This document shows, in pieces, positions 9,917 to 19,076 of a DNA stretch of 64,000 bases. Position 1 is the stretch's first letter; each line of letters opens with the position of its first letter. Made by a program: the position numbers and the translations under genes. The notes beneath the pieces were generated by a model. It was given only the letters and a program-made list of their open reading frames with translations. It was not told where the DNA came from and did no database searches. This DNA is from Clostridium sp. UBA701 (lineage in GTDB: Bacteria > Bacillota > Clostridia > Clostridiales > Clostridiaceae): the NCBI GenBank assembly GCA_002298125.1, contig DBMJ01000016.1:457065-521064 (forward strand). Direction: 5' to 3'.

Positions 9917-10420
9917 ATGAAAAAAATATTATTGTTTGTGTTTATATTTTCAATTAATGCTTCTCTTCTTGGCTTTACTGATGAAAAGGCCAACACTAAA
10001 TTGAAAGAAGAATCTCAACAAACTTATGAAATCAATGAGAAAGCTATTGAGAATTTGGTTTACAGCTTTGGAGGGAAGCTTCAAATGGTTTCACTTCAGG
10101 CCCCAAAGGATATACTGAGCAAGAGTATCGAGGAGAATTATGGGGATTTTGTATCCCCTGCACTTCTTGAAAAATGGCAGAGAGATCCTAAGAAGGCTCC
10201 TGGGCGGATGCTTTCAAGTCCTTGGCCAGATAGTATAGAAATTCTAGCTATTAAAAAGCTAAGAGAGGATATCTACGAGGTAAAGGGGCAAATAATATAC
10301 CTAACTAGTGTGGAGAAGGTGAAGGGTGGTGCTGCTGCAAAGCAGCCAATTAATCTAATAATAGTGAAAATAGGCAATGGGTGGGTAATCCACTCTGTTA
10401 CTTTGGGTGATTATGAGTAA
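9917..10420 (+). CDS. Secreted protein of unknown function
   Basis: 167 aa with an N-terminal hydrophobic signal sequence (about residues 1-20) and no lipobox. The mature part is a single small mixed alpha/beta domain with a distinctive SSPWPDSIEI stretch. Its size and layout resemble NTF2-like exported domains, but this is only a fold impression. GAGGGAATGATG precedes the start. It stands alone between the MATE gene and the MerR operon; no function is proposed. Confidence 0.7.
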   Translation: MKKILLFVFIFSINASLLGFTDEKANTKLKEESQQTYEINEKAIENLVYSFGGKLQMVSLQAPKDILSKSIEENYGDFVSPALLEKWQRDPKKAPGRMLSSPWPDSIEILAIKKLREDIYEVKGQIIYLTSVEKVKGGAAAKQPINLIIVKIGNGWVIHSVTLGDYE

Positions 10421-10486
10421 TCAGGGCTTAATCATCTAGGAAAGTTCGTAACCTGATAGAAAAATGTAAATATTTATAAAAAGTTC

Positions 10487-10517
10487 TTGCTTGCTACGTT
10501 ACGTCATATAATATAAT
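10487..10517 (+). promoter_or_regulatory. MerR-type promoter with 19-bp spacer
   Basis: TTGCTT and TATAAT are separated by 19 bp, the long spacing typical of MerR-activated promoters, and the spacer contains the near-dyad ACGT-T-ACGT (10497-10505). The MerR gene starts 20 bp downstream, so autoregulation is likely. A 17-bp alternative (TTCTTG to TATAAT at 10507) overlaps it. Confidence 0.6.
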
Positions 10518-10536
10518 CAATATAGAGGTGGTTTTC

Positions 10537-11343
10537 ATGAAAAGTAAGGAGCCAATTCCAAGTGAATTTATGACGGTGGGTGAGCTTGCTAAAAGGCTGG
10601 GTACAACCGTACGTACTCTACAATACTATGACAGAGAGGGATTACTAAAGCCTTCTACACAAAGCGAAGGTGGTAGGAGACTTTATACCAATAAGGATAT
10701 GGTTAAGCTTCATCAGATTTTATCTATGAAGTTTTTAGGATTTTCACTGATGGATATCAAAAATAATTTAATATCTCTTGATACACCACAACAGGTTACA
10801 AAGGTATTAAGTGAGCAGGCGCAAATCATAAAGGATAAAATTGCAAATCTCACTGAGGCACTATCTGCAATAGAGGCGCTGCAGGGGGAAGTTAAACAAA
10901 TGCATATTGTAAACTTTGACAAATACGCTGATATTATCAAGCTATTACAGCTAAAAAATGAAAACTATTGGGTTGTTAAATTGTTTGATGATAAGCTCAT
11001 GACACACATTAGAAACAATTTTACGGAGGACTCTGGAAAAGCACTTTTTAAGAAATGGCAGAACTTATGTAACGAAACTGTACAGCTTAAACTCGATGGT
11101 GAAACCCCAGAAAGTGACAAGGGTCAAGAGATTGCTAAAGAGTGGTGGGACATGGTAATGGAGTTTACAGGTGGTGATATGAGTATGCTTCCAGAGCTAG
11201 AAAAATTTAACCAGGACAAAAAAGACTGGGACAACCAATGGAGTGAAAAACAGGCGATAGCAGACGAGTTTATAGGAAAGGCATTGCATGTTTACCTTCA
11301 AAATCAAGGGGTAGTTATTTCAAATATGGAGGTGGTGGAGTGA
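10537..11343 (+). CDS. MerR-family transcriptional regulator
   Basis: 268 aa. The N-terminal winged helix-turn-helix (MTVGELAKRLGTTVRTLQYY...) is followed by a coiled-coil dimerisation helix and a C-terminal helical domain similar in size to TipAS-type drug-sensing domains. GAGGTGG ends 6 nt before the ATG at 10537; the in-frame GTG at 10528 lies inside that ribosome site and is rejected. The gene overlaps the next ABC ATPase gene (TGATG), so it probably controls the exporter in response to a small molecule. Confidence 0.88.
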   Translation: MKSKEPIPSEFMTVGELAKRLGTTVRTLQYYDREGLLKPSTQSEGGRRLYTNKDMVKLHQILSMKFLGFSLMDIKNNLISLDTPQQVTKVLSEQAQIIKDKIANLTEALSAIEALQGEVKQMHIVNFDKYADIIKLLQLKNENYWVVKLFDDKLMTHIRNNFTEDSGKALFKKWQNLCNETVQLKLDGETPESDKGQEIAKEWWDMVMEFTGGDMSMLPELEKFNQDKKDWDNQWSEKQAIADEFIGKALHVYLQNQGVVISNMEVVE

Positions 11344-12185
11344 TGAAGGCAGCCATTGAAGTTGATAATTTAATAAAAAGTTATGGAGCAAATATCGTCA
11401 TCAATAATATTTCCTTTGCAGTGGAGCATGGTGAAATCTTTGGAATCTTAGGCACAAATGGAGCAGGGAAAACAACCACATTGGAATGTATTGAGGAGAT
11501 ACGAGGCTATGATAATGGGAAAATCACAGTAAATGGCAGAATGGGTGTACAACTACAATCGTCCTCACTCCCTGGAAACATAAAAGCACTAGAGGTGTAT
11601 TGTTTGTTTTGCAAGTGGAGCAAAGCACAAGTAGATCTTAAATTATTCAATGCTTTTGGACTAGCAGAACTAAAAGACAAACAGTACAAGGAAATGTCCA
11701 CAGGACAAAAAAGGCGGTTACATCTAGCTCTTGCACTCATAGGAAATCCCGACATTATATTTCTTGATGAACCAACGGCAGGACTTGATGTAGAGGGAAG
11801 AGTATCCCTACATGCTGAAATTCGTAAATTAAAACAGCAAGGCAGAACCATCATTATGGCAAGTCATGATATGGCAGGGGTGGAAAGTCTTTGTGATAGA
11901 ATTGCTATCCTCAAAGATGGCAAAATTGCTTTTATCGGTACATCCAGTGAGCTGACCAGTAAAAACATGGAGCAAAGCAGAATATATATTAAGACTAAAA
12001 AGCCAATACAAAACGCTCTCTACGAACAGGGCTATGCAGTATTCATAACCTCAAGCATCGGGGATACTTTGCTTGAACAGCTTGAAATCTGCAGACAAGA
12101 GCAAAATACAGTTCTTGATGTAAAAATTGAGAGAACAACTCTTGAACAAAAATTTATGGACATAGCTAGGGAGGAAAAGATATGA
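11343..12185 (+). CDS. ABC-2 exporter ATP-binding protein
   Basis: About 280 aa. Walker A is GTNGAGKTT (near residue 37), the signature is MSTGQKRR, and Walker B is IIFLDEPTAGLD. The usual first signature Ser-Gly is changed to Ser-Thr-Gly. The C-terminal 70 residues form the extension seen in drug and antibiotic exporters of the DrrA/CcmA group. It begins inside the stop codon of the MerR gene and overlaps the membrane protein by 4 nt, indicating one operon. Confidence 0.9.
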   Translation: MKAAIEVDNLIKSYGANIVINNISFAVEHGEIFGILGTNGAGKTTTLECIEEIRGYDNGKITVNGRMGVQLQSSSLPGNIKALEVYCLFCKWSKAQVDLKLFNAFGLAELKDKQYKEMSTGQKRRLHLALALIGNPDIIFLDEPTAGLDVEGRVSLHAEIRKLKQQGRTIIMASHDMAGVESLCDRIAILKDGKIAFIGTSSELTSKNMEQSRIYIKTKKPIQNALYEQGYAVFITSSIGDTLLEQLEICRQEQNTVLDVKIERTTLEQKFMDIAREEKI

Positions 12186-12898
12186 GTGCATTCTTATATG
12201 GAGTAGCTCTTCAATGGAAGCTTGATATTAGAAACAAAGGGGTAATCCTCACTTATTATGTGGTACCCCTAGTGTTTTTTCTATTTATTGGTGCAATTTT
12301 TACATCTATAAACCCTTCAGCAAAGGATACACTAATTCAATCAATGACGGTATTTGGTGTGACAATGGGGGCAATTTTGGGAGCACCCATATCATTGGTA
12401 GAATTGTATGATAGTGAAATAAAAAAGTCATTCAAAGTAGGCGGGATACCATTATGGGTGGCAGCTGTAAACAATTTTATATCTGCGTTTATTCATCTTT
12501 TCATCATGAGCTTAGTGATATTTTTCGCAGCTTCAATTGCTTTTAAAGTAAAAATTCCTGAAAGCATAGCACTTTACTTTGCTTCACTTGCAGTATTTAT
12601 CATAGCTTGCTTAGGTGTGGGAACAATGCTTGGACTGATGATAAAAGGCACATCAAAGCTAACAATGATATCACAATTTATATTTTTACCATCAATTATG
12701 CTGTCTGGCATTATGTTCCCAGTTGATATGCTCCCTAAGGCACTTCAAAATATCGGCAAAATATTCCCTGCAACCTGGGGGTTTAAAATGATGGCAAGTC
12801 CGGTCTTTGATGTAAGCTTCTTTTTGCCACTTGTATTAATATTGATGGTGACAATATGCATTAGTGGATATAGACTGTCAAAAATGGGTATTGAATAA
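12182..12898 (+). CDS. ABC-2 type exporter membrane protein
   Basis: 238 aa with about six membrane segments, of the ABC-2 permease type. It overlaps the ATPase gene by ATGA. With its partner it should form an exporter, probably for a drug or peptide given the MerR control. No clear terminator follows; the next 100 bp are very AT-rich and contain the next promoter. Confidence 0.85.
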   Translation: MSAFLYGVALQWKLDIRNKGVILTYYVVPLVFFLFIGAIFTSINPSAKDTLIQSMTVFGVTMGAILGAPISLVELYDSEIKKSFKVGGIPLWVAAVNNFISAFIHLFIMSLVIFFAASIAFKVKIPESIALYFASLAVFIIACLGVGTMLGLMIKGTSKLTMISQFIFLPSIMLSGIMFPVDMLPKALQNIGKIFPATWGFKMMASPVFDVSFFLPLVLILMVTICISGYRLSKMGIE

Positions 12899-12934
12899 GA
12901 ATTAAAAATTTTTTTATAATATTTTAATAATATA

Positions 12935-12992
12935 TTGATTTTCTTAATAATTTGTTATAGTATTAATTCATAGGATTTATGTGTACCGGTTT
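12935..12992 (+). promoter_or_regulatory. Promoter and operator of the second LacI gene
   Basis: TTGATT, 17 bp and TAGTAT (12958-12963) form a plausible promoter. Its start point lies just ahead of GTGTACCGGTT at 12981. The same 11-mer occurs in reverse orientation at 15512-15522 before the permease gene, so both are likely binding sites of the regulator at 13020-14048. Confidence 0.55.
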
Positions 12993-13019
12993 CGTTAATT
13001 GGTTCCTAAAGGAGATATT

Positions 13020-14048
13020 ATGGATAAGGAAAAAGAACTAACAACCATAAATGATGTGGCAAAGGCAGCAGGTGTATCAAAAACTACTATATCAAGATAT
13101 TTAAATGGTAAATATGAGTATATGTCTGAGGATACGAGAAAACGTATTCAAACCGTTATAGAAGAATTAAAATACAGACCAAGCAATGTGGCAAAGACAT
13201 TAAAATCAAATAAAAGCGGATTAATTGGAGTAACCATAGCAGATATCGGTAGCCAATTCTCCTCAATCTTACTTAAGGGAATTGGAGATGTTTGCAAAGC
13301 TCATGGTTATCAGGTTGTTATATCTAATGTAGATAATGATCCGGAAAAGGAAAGAGAGTATATCGAGTCTCTAATGGATAACAGAGTTGAAGGAATTGTT
13401 GTAAATACTACTGGTTATAATGATGACTTTTTAGTTGAGATTAATGAAACAAGAGTGCCTTTAGTACTGGCAGATAGAACTATGGAGGAGTTAAAGATCG
13501 ACTCTGTTGCTACAAACAACTATAATATTACTTTTGATACAATAAAGTTTTTAGTGGAAAAGGGTTATCGAAATATAGCCTTCTTTACTGAGGACCCAGG
13601 TAGGAATAGTGCGAGACATCTTAGAAGAAGCGGTTATCTAGATGCTATGAAGCAGTTACTAGGAGTAGATGCTAACAATCTAATATATACTATTGATTCA
13701 GATGATGAAAGTACCACCATTAAAGCAATTGAGGAGTTTAATAATTCATATAAGAACAAGCTTAAGGCTATATTCACCGTTAACGGAGTTACCTTGTTAA
13801 GTGTGCTGCAAGGAATAAAAAAGTCCCAATATAAAATACCTGAAGATTTTTATGTGTGTGGGTATGAAGACTGGGGCTGGGCAACTCTAGTATATTCTGA
13901 GATACCAGTTATTTCACAGCATTCTTATGAGGTTGGTGTGGAATCTGCCAAGATGCTTATAAAGAGAATCACAGGAAAAAGAAAAGGCAAACCCAAATAT
14001 AAAGAGTTAGAGGCAAAGCTTATAATAGGAAATTCAAAAATATTTTAG
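13020..14048 (+). CDS. LacI-family regulator of the sugar-acid cluster
   Basis: About 342 aa with an N-terminal LacI helix-turn-helix (TINDVAKAAGVSKTTISRYL) and a sugar-binding sensor domain. AAAGGAG precedes the ATG at 13020; a TTG 21 nt upstream has no ribosome site. It opens a same-strand cluster of KDPG aldolase-like, isomerase, permease, kinase and hexulose-phosphate genes. The shared GTGTACCGGTT sequences before this gene and before the permease suggest autoregulation and control of the downstream operon. Confidence 0.88.
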   Translation: MDKEKELTTINDVAKAAGVSKTTISRYLNGKYEYMSEDTRKRIQTVIEELKYRPSNVAKTLKSNKSGLIGVTIADIGSQFSSILLKGIGDVCKAHGYQVVISNVDNDPEKEREYIESLMDNRVEGIVVNTTGYNDDFLVEINETRVPLVLADRTMEELKIDSVATNNYNITFDTIKFLVEKGYRNIAFFTEDPGRNSARHLRRSGYLDAMKQLLGVDANNLIYTIDSDDESTTIKAIEEFNNSYKNKLKAIFTVNGVTLLSVLQGIKKSQYKIPEDFYVCGYEDWGWATLVYSEIPVISQHSYEVGVESAKMLIKRITGKRKGKPKYKELEAKLIIGNSKIF

Positions 14049-14079
14049 TGGCAAATTTATTACATAGGGGGGAACTTAC

Positions 14080-14700
14080 GTGAACAAGCAAGAGACCAAG
14101 GAAAAACTTAGAAATAAGATAATTGCAGTAATACGCTGTGAGGATTCAAAAAAAGCAAAGCTAATAGCCAATACTATCATAGAAACAGGAATAGATGTTT
14201 TAGAAATTACCTTTACTGTAAAGGGTGCTCCTGAACTCATAAAGGAGTTAAAAGCAGAAAACCCAAAGGCTGTAATAGGTGCAGGTACTGTAATTACTCT
14301 TGACCAAGCGAAAGAAGCATTAAATAGCGGGGCGGACTTTATTGTATCACCTTGTACAATTGAAGAAATAGGAGCCTTCTGCAGGGAACATAATATATTC
14401 TGCTCTATGGCTGCAGCAACCTCTACTGAGGCATATAATTCTCATAAGTACGGAAGTGATGTAGTAAAGCTATTTCCAGGGGAATATATAAATCCAGGAA
14501 TTATTAAGGGAATAAAAGCCCCTATGCCTTTTATAGATATGATGCCAACTGGTGGTGTGGATAACAATAATATTAAAGCTTGGTTTGATAATGGTGCTTT
14601 TGCAGTAGGTGTTGGTGGACATTTAACCAAAGGCATAGATGAAACAAATTTAGATGTTTTAAGAGCAAGATGTGAAGCCCTTATCAATGCAGCAAAATAG
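14080..14700 (+). CDS. eda: KDPG/KHG aldolase family protein
   Basis: 206 aa, class I aldolase of the Eda family, which splits 2-keto-3-deoxy-6-phosphogluconate into pyruvate and glyceraldehyde-3-phosphate, or 4-hydroxy-2-oxoglutarate. Conserved elements are LEITFT (catalytic Glu near 45), GAGTV, SPCT and KLFPG (Schiff-base Lys near 129). It starts with GTG behind a GGGGGG ribosome site. Together with the PfkB kinase at 19731-20678 it could catabolise 2-keto-3-deoxygluconate; the true substrate may differ. Confidence 0.88.
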   Translation: MNKQETKEKLRNKIIAVIRCEDSKKAKLIANTIIETGIDVLEITFTVKGAPELIKELKAENPKAVIGAGTVITLDQAKEALNSGADFIVSPCTIEEIGAFCREHNIFCSMAAATSTEAYNSHKYGSDVVKLFPGEYINPGIIKGIKAPMPFIDMMPTGGVDNNNIKAWFDNGAFAVGVGGHLTKGIDETNLDVLRARCEALINAAK

Positions 14701-14711
14701 TTGGAGGCAAT

Positions 14712-15464
14712 ATGGAAAAAAGCATTATAGTAATAAACACCTTGGTATTTTTAGATGAATTAAACAATGGTGTAAAACAGTCAAAGTTATTAAAGGATAT
14801 TCATAGCTTAGGGATAAATAAAGCTGAGGTTAGAAGAGAGTTTATAAAGGATTTTGAAGCAGAGCTTCAGGAAATAAGGGCTATTTCAGAGGAGCTTCAA
14901 ATGGAGCTTTACTATTCAGTGCCTAGATATTTGTATGTGGGCGGTAAGTTAAATATTGATGAAATAGAACAGTGCTTTAGGGAAGCTTTTAAGATGAATT
15001 GCAGAAATGTGAAATTAAATATTGGTGAGTTTTGTAATATGAGTGCTGAAAACGTTTGTGACATTAATTCCCTTTGTGATAAATATTCCATAAAGCTTAC
15101 TATAGAAAATGACCAGACAAAAGAAAATGGACAAGTTCAAAAGATCAAGGAATTCTTACAGACAGCAGAAACACTTGGAATGAAGGTTAGCTGTACCTTT
15201 GATATAGGAAATTGGCTTTGGCAGGAAGAGGATCCAATGGAAAATGCATATATGTTAAAACCTTATGTTACATATATACATTTAAAGGATGCATACATAA
15301 AGGACAAGCCTAGTGCAGCACTGTTAGATGAGGGGATAATACCTTGGAGGAGTATACTTGGGATGTTTAGCAATAAGATACCTGTTGCTATAGAATATCC
15401 ATGCTGTCCTGATACTCTTGCAAGGTTGAAAAAAGAAATAAATAAACTAAAAGAAGAAAGCTAA
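14712..15464 (+). CDS. Sugar phosphate isomerase/epimerase-like TIM-barrel protein
   Basis: 250 aa of the xylose isomerase-like/AP-endonuclease-2 fold. The expected metal ligands are visible on successive strands: Glu in TIENDQ, Asp in FDIGN, His in IHLKD and Glu in IEYPC. TTGGAGG precedes the ATG 11 nt after the aldolase, so the two are co-transcribed. It could interconvert a keto-sugar or sugar acid feeding the kinase/aldolase steps; the substrate is unknown. Confidence 0.8.
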   Translation: MEKSIIVINTLVFLDELNNGVKQSKLLKDIHSLGINKAEVRREFIKDFEAELQEIRAISEELQMELYYSVPRYLYVGGKLNIDEIEQCFREAFKMNCRNVKLNIGEFCNMSAENVCDINSLCDKYSIKLTIENDQTKENGQVQKIKEFLQTAETLGMKVSCTFDIGNWLWQEEDPMENAYMLKPYVTYIHLKDAYIKDKPSAALLDEGIIPWRSILGMFSNKIPVAIEYPCCPDTLARLKKEINKLKEES

Positions 15465-15511
15465 CATTCCCAATATCTGTTATGGAGGTGGTAAGATAAA
15501 CTCTGTATGTT

Positions 15512-15522
15512 AACCGGTACAC
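15512..15522 (-). promoter_or_regulatory. Predicted operator before the permease gene
   Basis: AACCGGTACAC is the exact reverse complement of GTGTACCGGTT found ahead of the LacI gene at 12981. It lies in the 93-bp gap before the permease, implying a regulated internal promoter or roadblock. No convincing -35/-10 pair was found here. Confidence 0.5.
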
Positions 15523-15557
15523 AAAAGAATAATAATGTTTAAGGGAGGAATATTAAA

Positions 15558-16853
15558 ATGACGTTACCGATAATCATTGGAATTTTATTATTGATATCTT
15601 ATTTTGGATTGATTTACTTTGCTGCTAAGGGTGGCAATCTTATGCTTGGCTTCTTAATCATGGCTATCATATGGGTAGCACTAGGCATGGTAGGAGGAAA
15701 GATTACTTGGCAAATAGCACAGACTCAAGTATTCCAAGGCGGCCCTGAAAGCTGGGGAGCTACAGCAGTTGTAGTAATATTTGGTAGCTGGTTTGGCAAG
15801 GTGTTAGTTGAAACTGGAATTGCCTCAACTATCATAAGAAAAACTGTTGAGCTTGGAGGAGATAAGCCTGTTGTTACTACAGTATTACTTTCAATTGTAA
15901 CTGGCCTTATTTTCACTAGTACTTTTGGAGCAGGTGCTGTTGTAGCAATTGGTGTTATAGTACTGCCAATCCTGTTATCTTTAGGTGTACCAAAGCCTCT
16001 TGCTGTTAGTTCATATTTAATGTCAGTTGGTTCTGGTATGTATGTAAACTTGGTTTTATTTAAGCAAATGCAAGGTATATTCCAAGGCTTCAAATATGAT
16101 AATAACTATTTAAAATTCGGATTTGCTGCTATGGGAGTTCAGCTATTAGTAGTAATAATTATGATTGCAATTAGACTTAGAAAGAGCTCTGTAAATCATG
16201 CCTGGGCTGCTCAAAGCTCAAGCTCTAATAGTTCACAGCATGTTCCAGCTATAGCACTAATAACTCCAATTATCCCGGTTGTTTTAGCTATAGTATTTAA
16301 GTGGCAGCCAATACCTGCATTTATAGTTGCGGTATTCTATGCATTATTTGTTTGTGGAAGATTAAAATCCTTTAAGGAAACAGAAAAAATTGTTACAAAG
16401 ACTTTTTATGATGGCGTTGTAGACGTTGCTTCATTACTTGGATTCTTATTCATACTTCCTATGTTTAATAAGGTTGCTGGCTTAGACGCAGTATTTTTCC
16501 AATCCATATTAGGTGGAGTAATGCCAACGAGCACATTGTTCCTTTGCATACTGTTTGCTGTTGTTGCGCCACTTGGATTATTTAGAGGACCATTAACTGT
16601 GTTTGGAGCAGGTTCTGCAACACTTGGAATATTAAACGCTATCGGAGGATTTACTCCTGCATTATTATTCCCACTAATCTATATTCCAACAATTACAATG
16701 AATATTTCAGCTTGTCCAACACAATCTTGGAACTTATGGGCACTTAACTATTCAAAGGTTAATGTAAAGGAATTCTTAAAATCAGGAGTTTTCTGGGCAT
16801 GGTTAATCTGTATTATAAACACAGTAATTGCATATATAATGTTTGGACATTAA
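15558..16853 (+). CDS. GntP/citrate-type permease
   Basis: 431 aa, strongly hydrophobic with about 11-12 membrane helices and a polar loop near residues 220-230. It resembles secondary transporters for gluconate and other organic or sugar acids (GntP and related ion-transporter superfamily), but no substrate-defining motif is recognised. AGGGAGG lies before the ATG. Position after the LacI/aldolase/isomerase genes suggests uptake of the compound degraded by the cluster. Confidence 0.75.
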   Translation: MTLPIIIGILLLISYFGLIYFAAKGGNLMLGFLIMAIIWVALGMVGGKITWQIAQTQVFQGGPESWGATAVVVIFGSWFGKVLVETGIASTIIRKTVELGGDKPVVTTVLLSIVTGLIFTSTFGAGAVVAIGVIVLPILLSLGVPKPLAVSSYLMSVGSGMYVNLVLFKQMQGIFQGFKYDNNYLKFGFAAMGVQLLVVIIMIAIRLRKSSVNHAWAAQSSSSNSSQHVPAIALITPIIPVVLAIVFKWQPIPAFIVAVFYALFVCGRLKSFKETEKIVTKTFYDGVVDVASLLGFLFILPMFNKVAGLDAVFFQSILGGVMPTSTLFLCILFAVVAPLGLFRGPLTVFGAGSATLGILNAIGGFTPALLFPLIYIPTITMNISACPTQSWNLWALNYSKVNVKEFLKSGVFWAWLICIINTVIAYIMFGH

Positions 16854-16878
16854 AAAATATATTTAGAAATATTTATTT

Positions 16879-16910
16879 AGTCTGCAGAAGGAATTCTGCA
16901 GACTAGTTTT
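16879..16910 (+). terminator. Hairpin between permease and hydantoinase-like gene
   Basis: AGTCTGCAGAA and TTCTGCAGACT form a perfect 11-bp stem with a GGAA loop and a weak T tract (AGTTTT). It may attenuate transcription between the permease and the downstream genes. Confidence 0.6.
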
Positions 16911-16940
16911 AAAAATAAAGTGTTTTGGGAGGAAATAAGC

Positions 16941-19076
16941 ATGACAAAAAGATCAGTTAGAGTTGGAATCGACGTAGGAGGTACTCATACAAAGGCAGTT
17001 GCTATAGATAACGATACTCATGAGATTATTGGTAAAGCATCTGTTATGACATCTCATGATCATGAACTAGGAGTTTCCGCTGGTGTTATAGAATGTTTTG
17101 AAAAGTGCCTTAATGCCAACAACATTGATCCGGATGAAGTAATATTTATAGCACATAGTACAACTCAAGCAACTAATGCATTACTAGAGGGAGACGTTGC
17201 AGACGTTGGAATTATAGGAATGGGAGCAGGTGGACTTGAAGGTTTCTTATCTAAAAGGCAGACAAAAATTGATGACATTGATTTAGGAACAGGCAGGATT
17301 ATTAAAGTACACCATACTTATTTAAAGAAGAAGACAATAAATAAAGAAACTATAACAAATGCCATTAAGGATCTTATGAACGAAGGTTCTAGTGTTATTG
17401 TTGCTTCCAAGGCTTTTGGAGTTGATGACATTAGTGAAGAAGAGCAGGTTCAAGAGGTTGCTGATAAAGTAAATATTCCTGTAACAGTTGCTTCTGACAT
17501 AAGTAAGCTTTATGGCTTAACTAGAAGAACGAGAACTGCAGCTATCAACGCTAGTATTCTTCCTAAAATGCTGGAAACTGCTTCAAGCACAGAGAAAAGT
17601 GTTAGAAAAGCAGGAATAAAGGTTCCACTTATGATAATGCGTGGTGATGGTGGAGTAATGGATATCTCAGAGATGAAAAAACGTCCTGTACTTACAATGC
17701 TATCTGGACCAGCAGCCAGTGTAGTTGGCGCACTTATGTATTTAAGGGCTTCAAATGGTGTTTACTTTGAAGTAGGAGGAACAAGCACAAATATTGGTGT
17801 TATTAAAAATGGTAGACCAGCGGTTGATTATTCTATTGTTGGAGGACACTCAACTTATATAAGTTCTCTTGATGTAAGAGTCCTAGGTATTGCTGGAGGT
17901 AGCATGGTAAGAGCTAATACTAGTGGAATAGTAGATGTAGGTCCAAGAAGTGCACATATAGCAGGTATGCCCTATGCTGTATATACTCCAGAGGAGGAGA
18001 TTGTAGAGCCAGAGTTAGAATTCTTTTCTCCCAAAAAGGGTGACCCAGCTGATTATGTAGCTATAAAACTAAAAAATGGTAAGAGAATAACAATTACAAA
18101 TAGCTGTGCAGCAAATGTACTAGGCATTGTAAAACCTGAGGATTATTCCTATGGAAATGTAAAATCAGCTATAAAGGCAATGGAGCCTTTAGCAAAACAT
18201 CTTGGAATATCAGTAGAAGAAGTTGCAAAACAGATTCTAAAGAAATCTTTTGAAAAGATTAAACCAGTAATTGAAGGTCTTGCTGAAAAATATAAACTTG
18301 AAAAAGACCAGATTTCATTAGTTGGTGTTGGCGGCGGTGCTGCAGCATTACTTCCATATACAGCTAAGAATATGGATTTAGAATATAGTATTCCTGAAAA
18401 TGCAGAAGTAATATCCTCTATAGGAGTTGCTCTTGCTATGATTAGAGATGTTGTTGAAAGAGTTATCCCTAATCCAACAAGTAAAGATATTGCCGATATT
18501 AAAAAGGAAGCAGCAAATTTGGCAATTGCCAGTGGTGCTGTTCCAGATACTATAGAGGTACAAATTGAAATTGATCCTCAAACCTCTAAAATAACAGCTA
18601 TAGCTTTAGGCTCCACAGAAGTTCAAACCACAGACCTACTAAAGGCATGTACTGAAGAGGAAGCTAAGGAGCTTGCAGCTAAATCTATTGGTTTGTCAGC
18701 AGATAAAGTAAAGCTTGAATGTAAAAATAATGTATTTTATGTTTTCTCTGGGGTAAAGGATGAAAAGGCAGAGAAAAGACAGATTAGAGTGGTTGATAAG
18801 AAGGGCTTTATTAAGATTCAAAGAGGAGATGGCTCAGGAACCATATGTAAGGTAAGGGATGTAAAAAATGTTATAGATGAAATGTGGGATAGCCTTTCAG
18901 TTTATAAGAGTGATATGAGGCTTACCCCCGATGTTTACCTATGTATTGGAGGAAAAGTACTAGATTATTCAGGAATGATGAGCACTGAACAATTATATAT
19001 GGTTATTGAAACAGAGACTATGCTTTTAGAACCAGATGAGGATGTTATCATTGTTGGAGCAAAGAATGACCTATGA
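16941..19076 (+). CDS. Hydantoinase A/5-oxoprolinase family ATPase-like protein
   Basis: About 711 aa. The N-terminal domain carries the actin-like ATP fold with VGIDVGGTHTKA and TTQATNALLEGD; a second half-site is GVYFEVGGTSTNIG and a late GVGGGAAALLPY follows. Known relatives (HyuA, acetone carboxylase and oxoprolinase parts) use ATP to activate a cyclic amide or ketone and normally need a HyuB partner, which is absent here. TTGGGAGG lies 8 nt before the ATG at 16941; a GTG 21 nt upstream is rejected. It overlaps the next gene by 4 nt. Its substrate and role in the cluster are unknown. Confidence 0.8.
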   Translation: MTKRSVRVGIDVGGTHTKAVAIDNDTHEIIGKASVMTSHDHELGVSAGVIECFEKCLNANNIDPDEVIFIAHSTTQATNALLEGDVADVGIIGMGAGGLEGFLSKRQTKIDDIDLGTGRIIKVHHTYLKKKTINKETITNAIKDLMNEGSSVIVASKAFGVDDISEEEQVQEVADKVNIPVTVASDISKLYGLTRRTRTAAINASILPKMLETASSTEKSVRKAGIKVPLMIMRGDGGVMDISEMKKRPVLTMLSGPAASVVGALMYLRASNGVYFEVGGTSTNIGVIKNGRPAVDYSIVGGHSTYISSLDVRVLGIAGGSMVRANTSGIVDVGPRSAHIAGMPYAVYTPEEEIVEPELEFFSPKKGDPADYVAIKLKNGKRITITNSCAANVLGIVKPEDYSYGNVKSAIKAMEPLAKHLGISVEEVAKQILKKSFEKIKPVIEGLAEKYKLEKDQISLVGVGGGAAALLPYTAKNMDLEYSIPENAEVISSIGVALAMIRDVVERVIPNPTSKDIADIKKEAANLAIASGAVPDTIEVQIEIDPQTSKITAIALGSTEVQTTDLLKACTEEEAKELAAKSIGLSADKVKLECKNNVFYVFSGVKDEKAEKRQIRVVDKKGFIKIQRGDGSGTICKVRDVKNVIDEMWDSLSVYKSDMRLTPDVYLCIGGKVLDYSGMMSTEQLYMVIETETMLLEPDEDVIIVGAKNDL

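Noticed and set aside
15047..15060. CcpA (cre)-like sequence TGAAAACGTTTGTG
   Set aside because: It lies well inside the isomerase gene and the last two positions miss the consensus.
15725..16093. 122-codon minus-strand open frame opposite the permease
   Set aside because: Shadow of a strongly hydrophobic coding gene; no ribosome site or recognisable domain.
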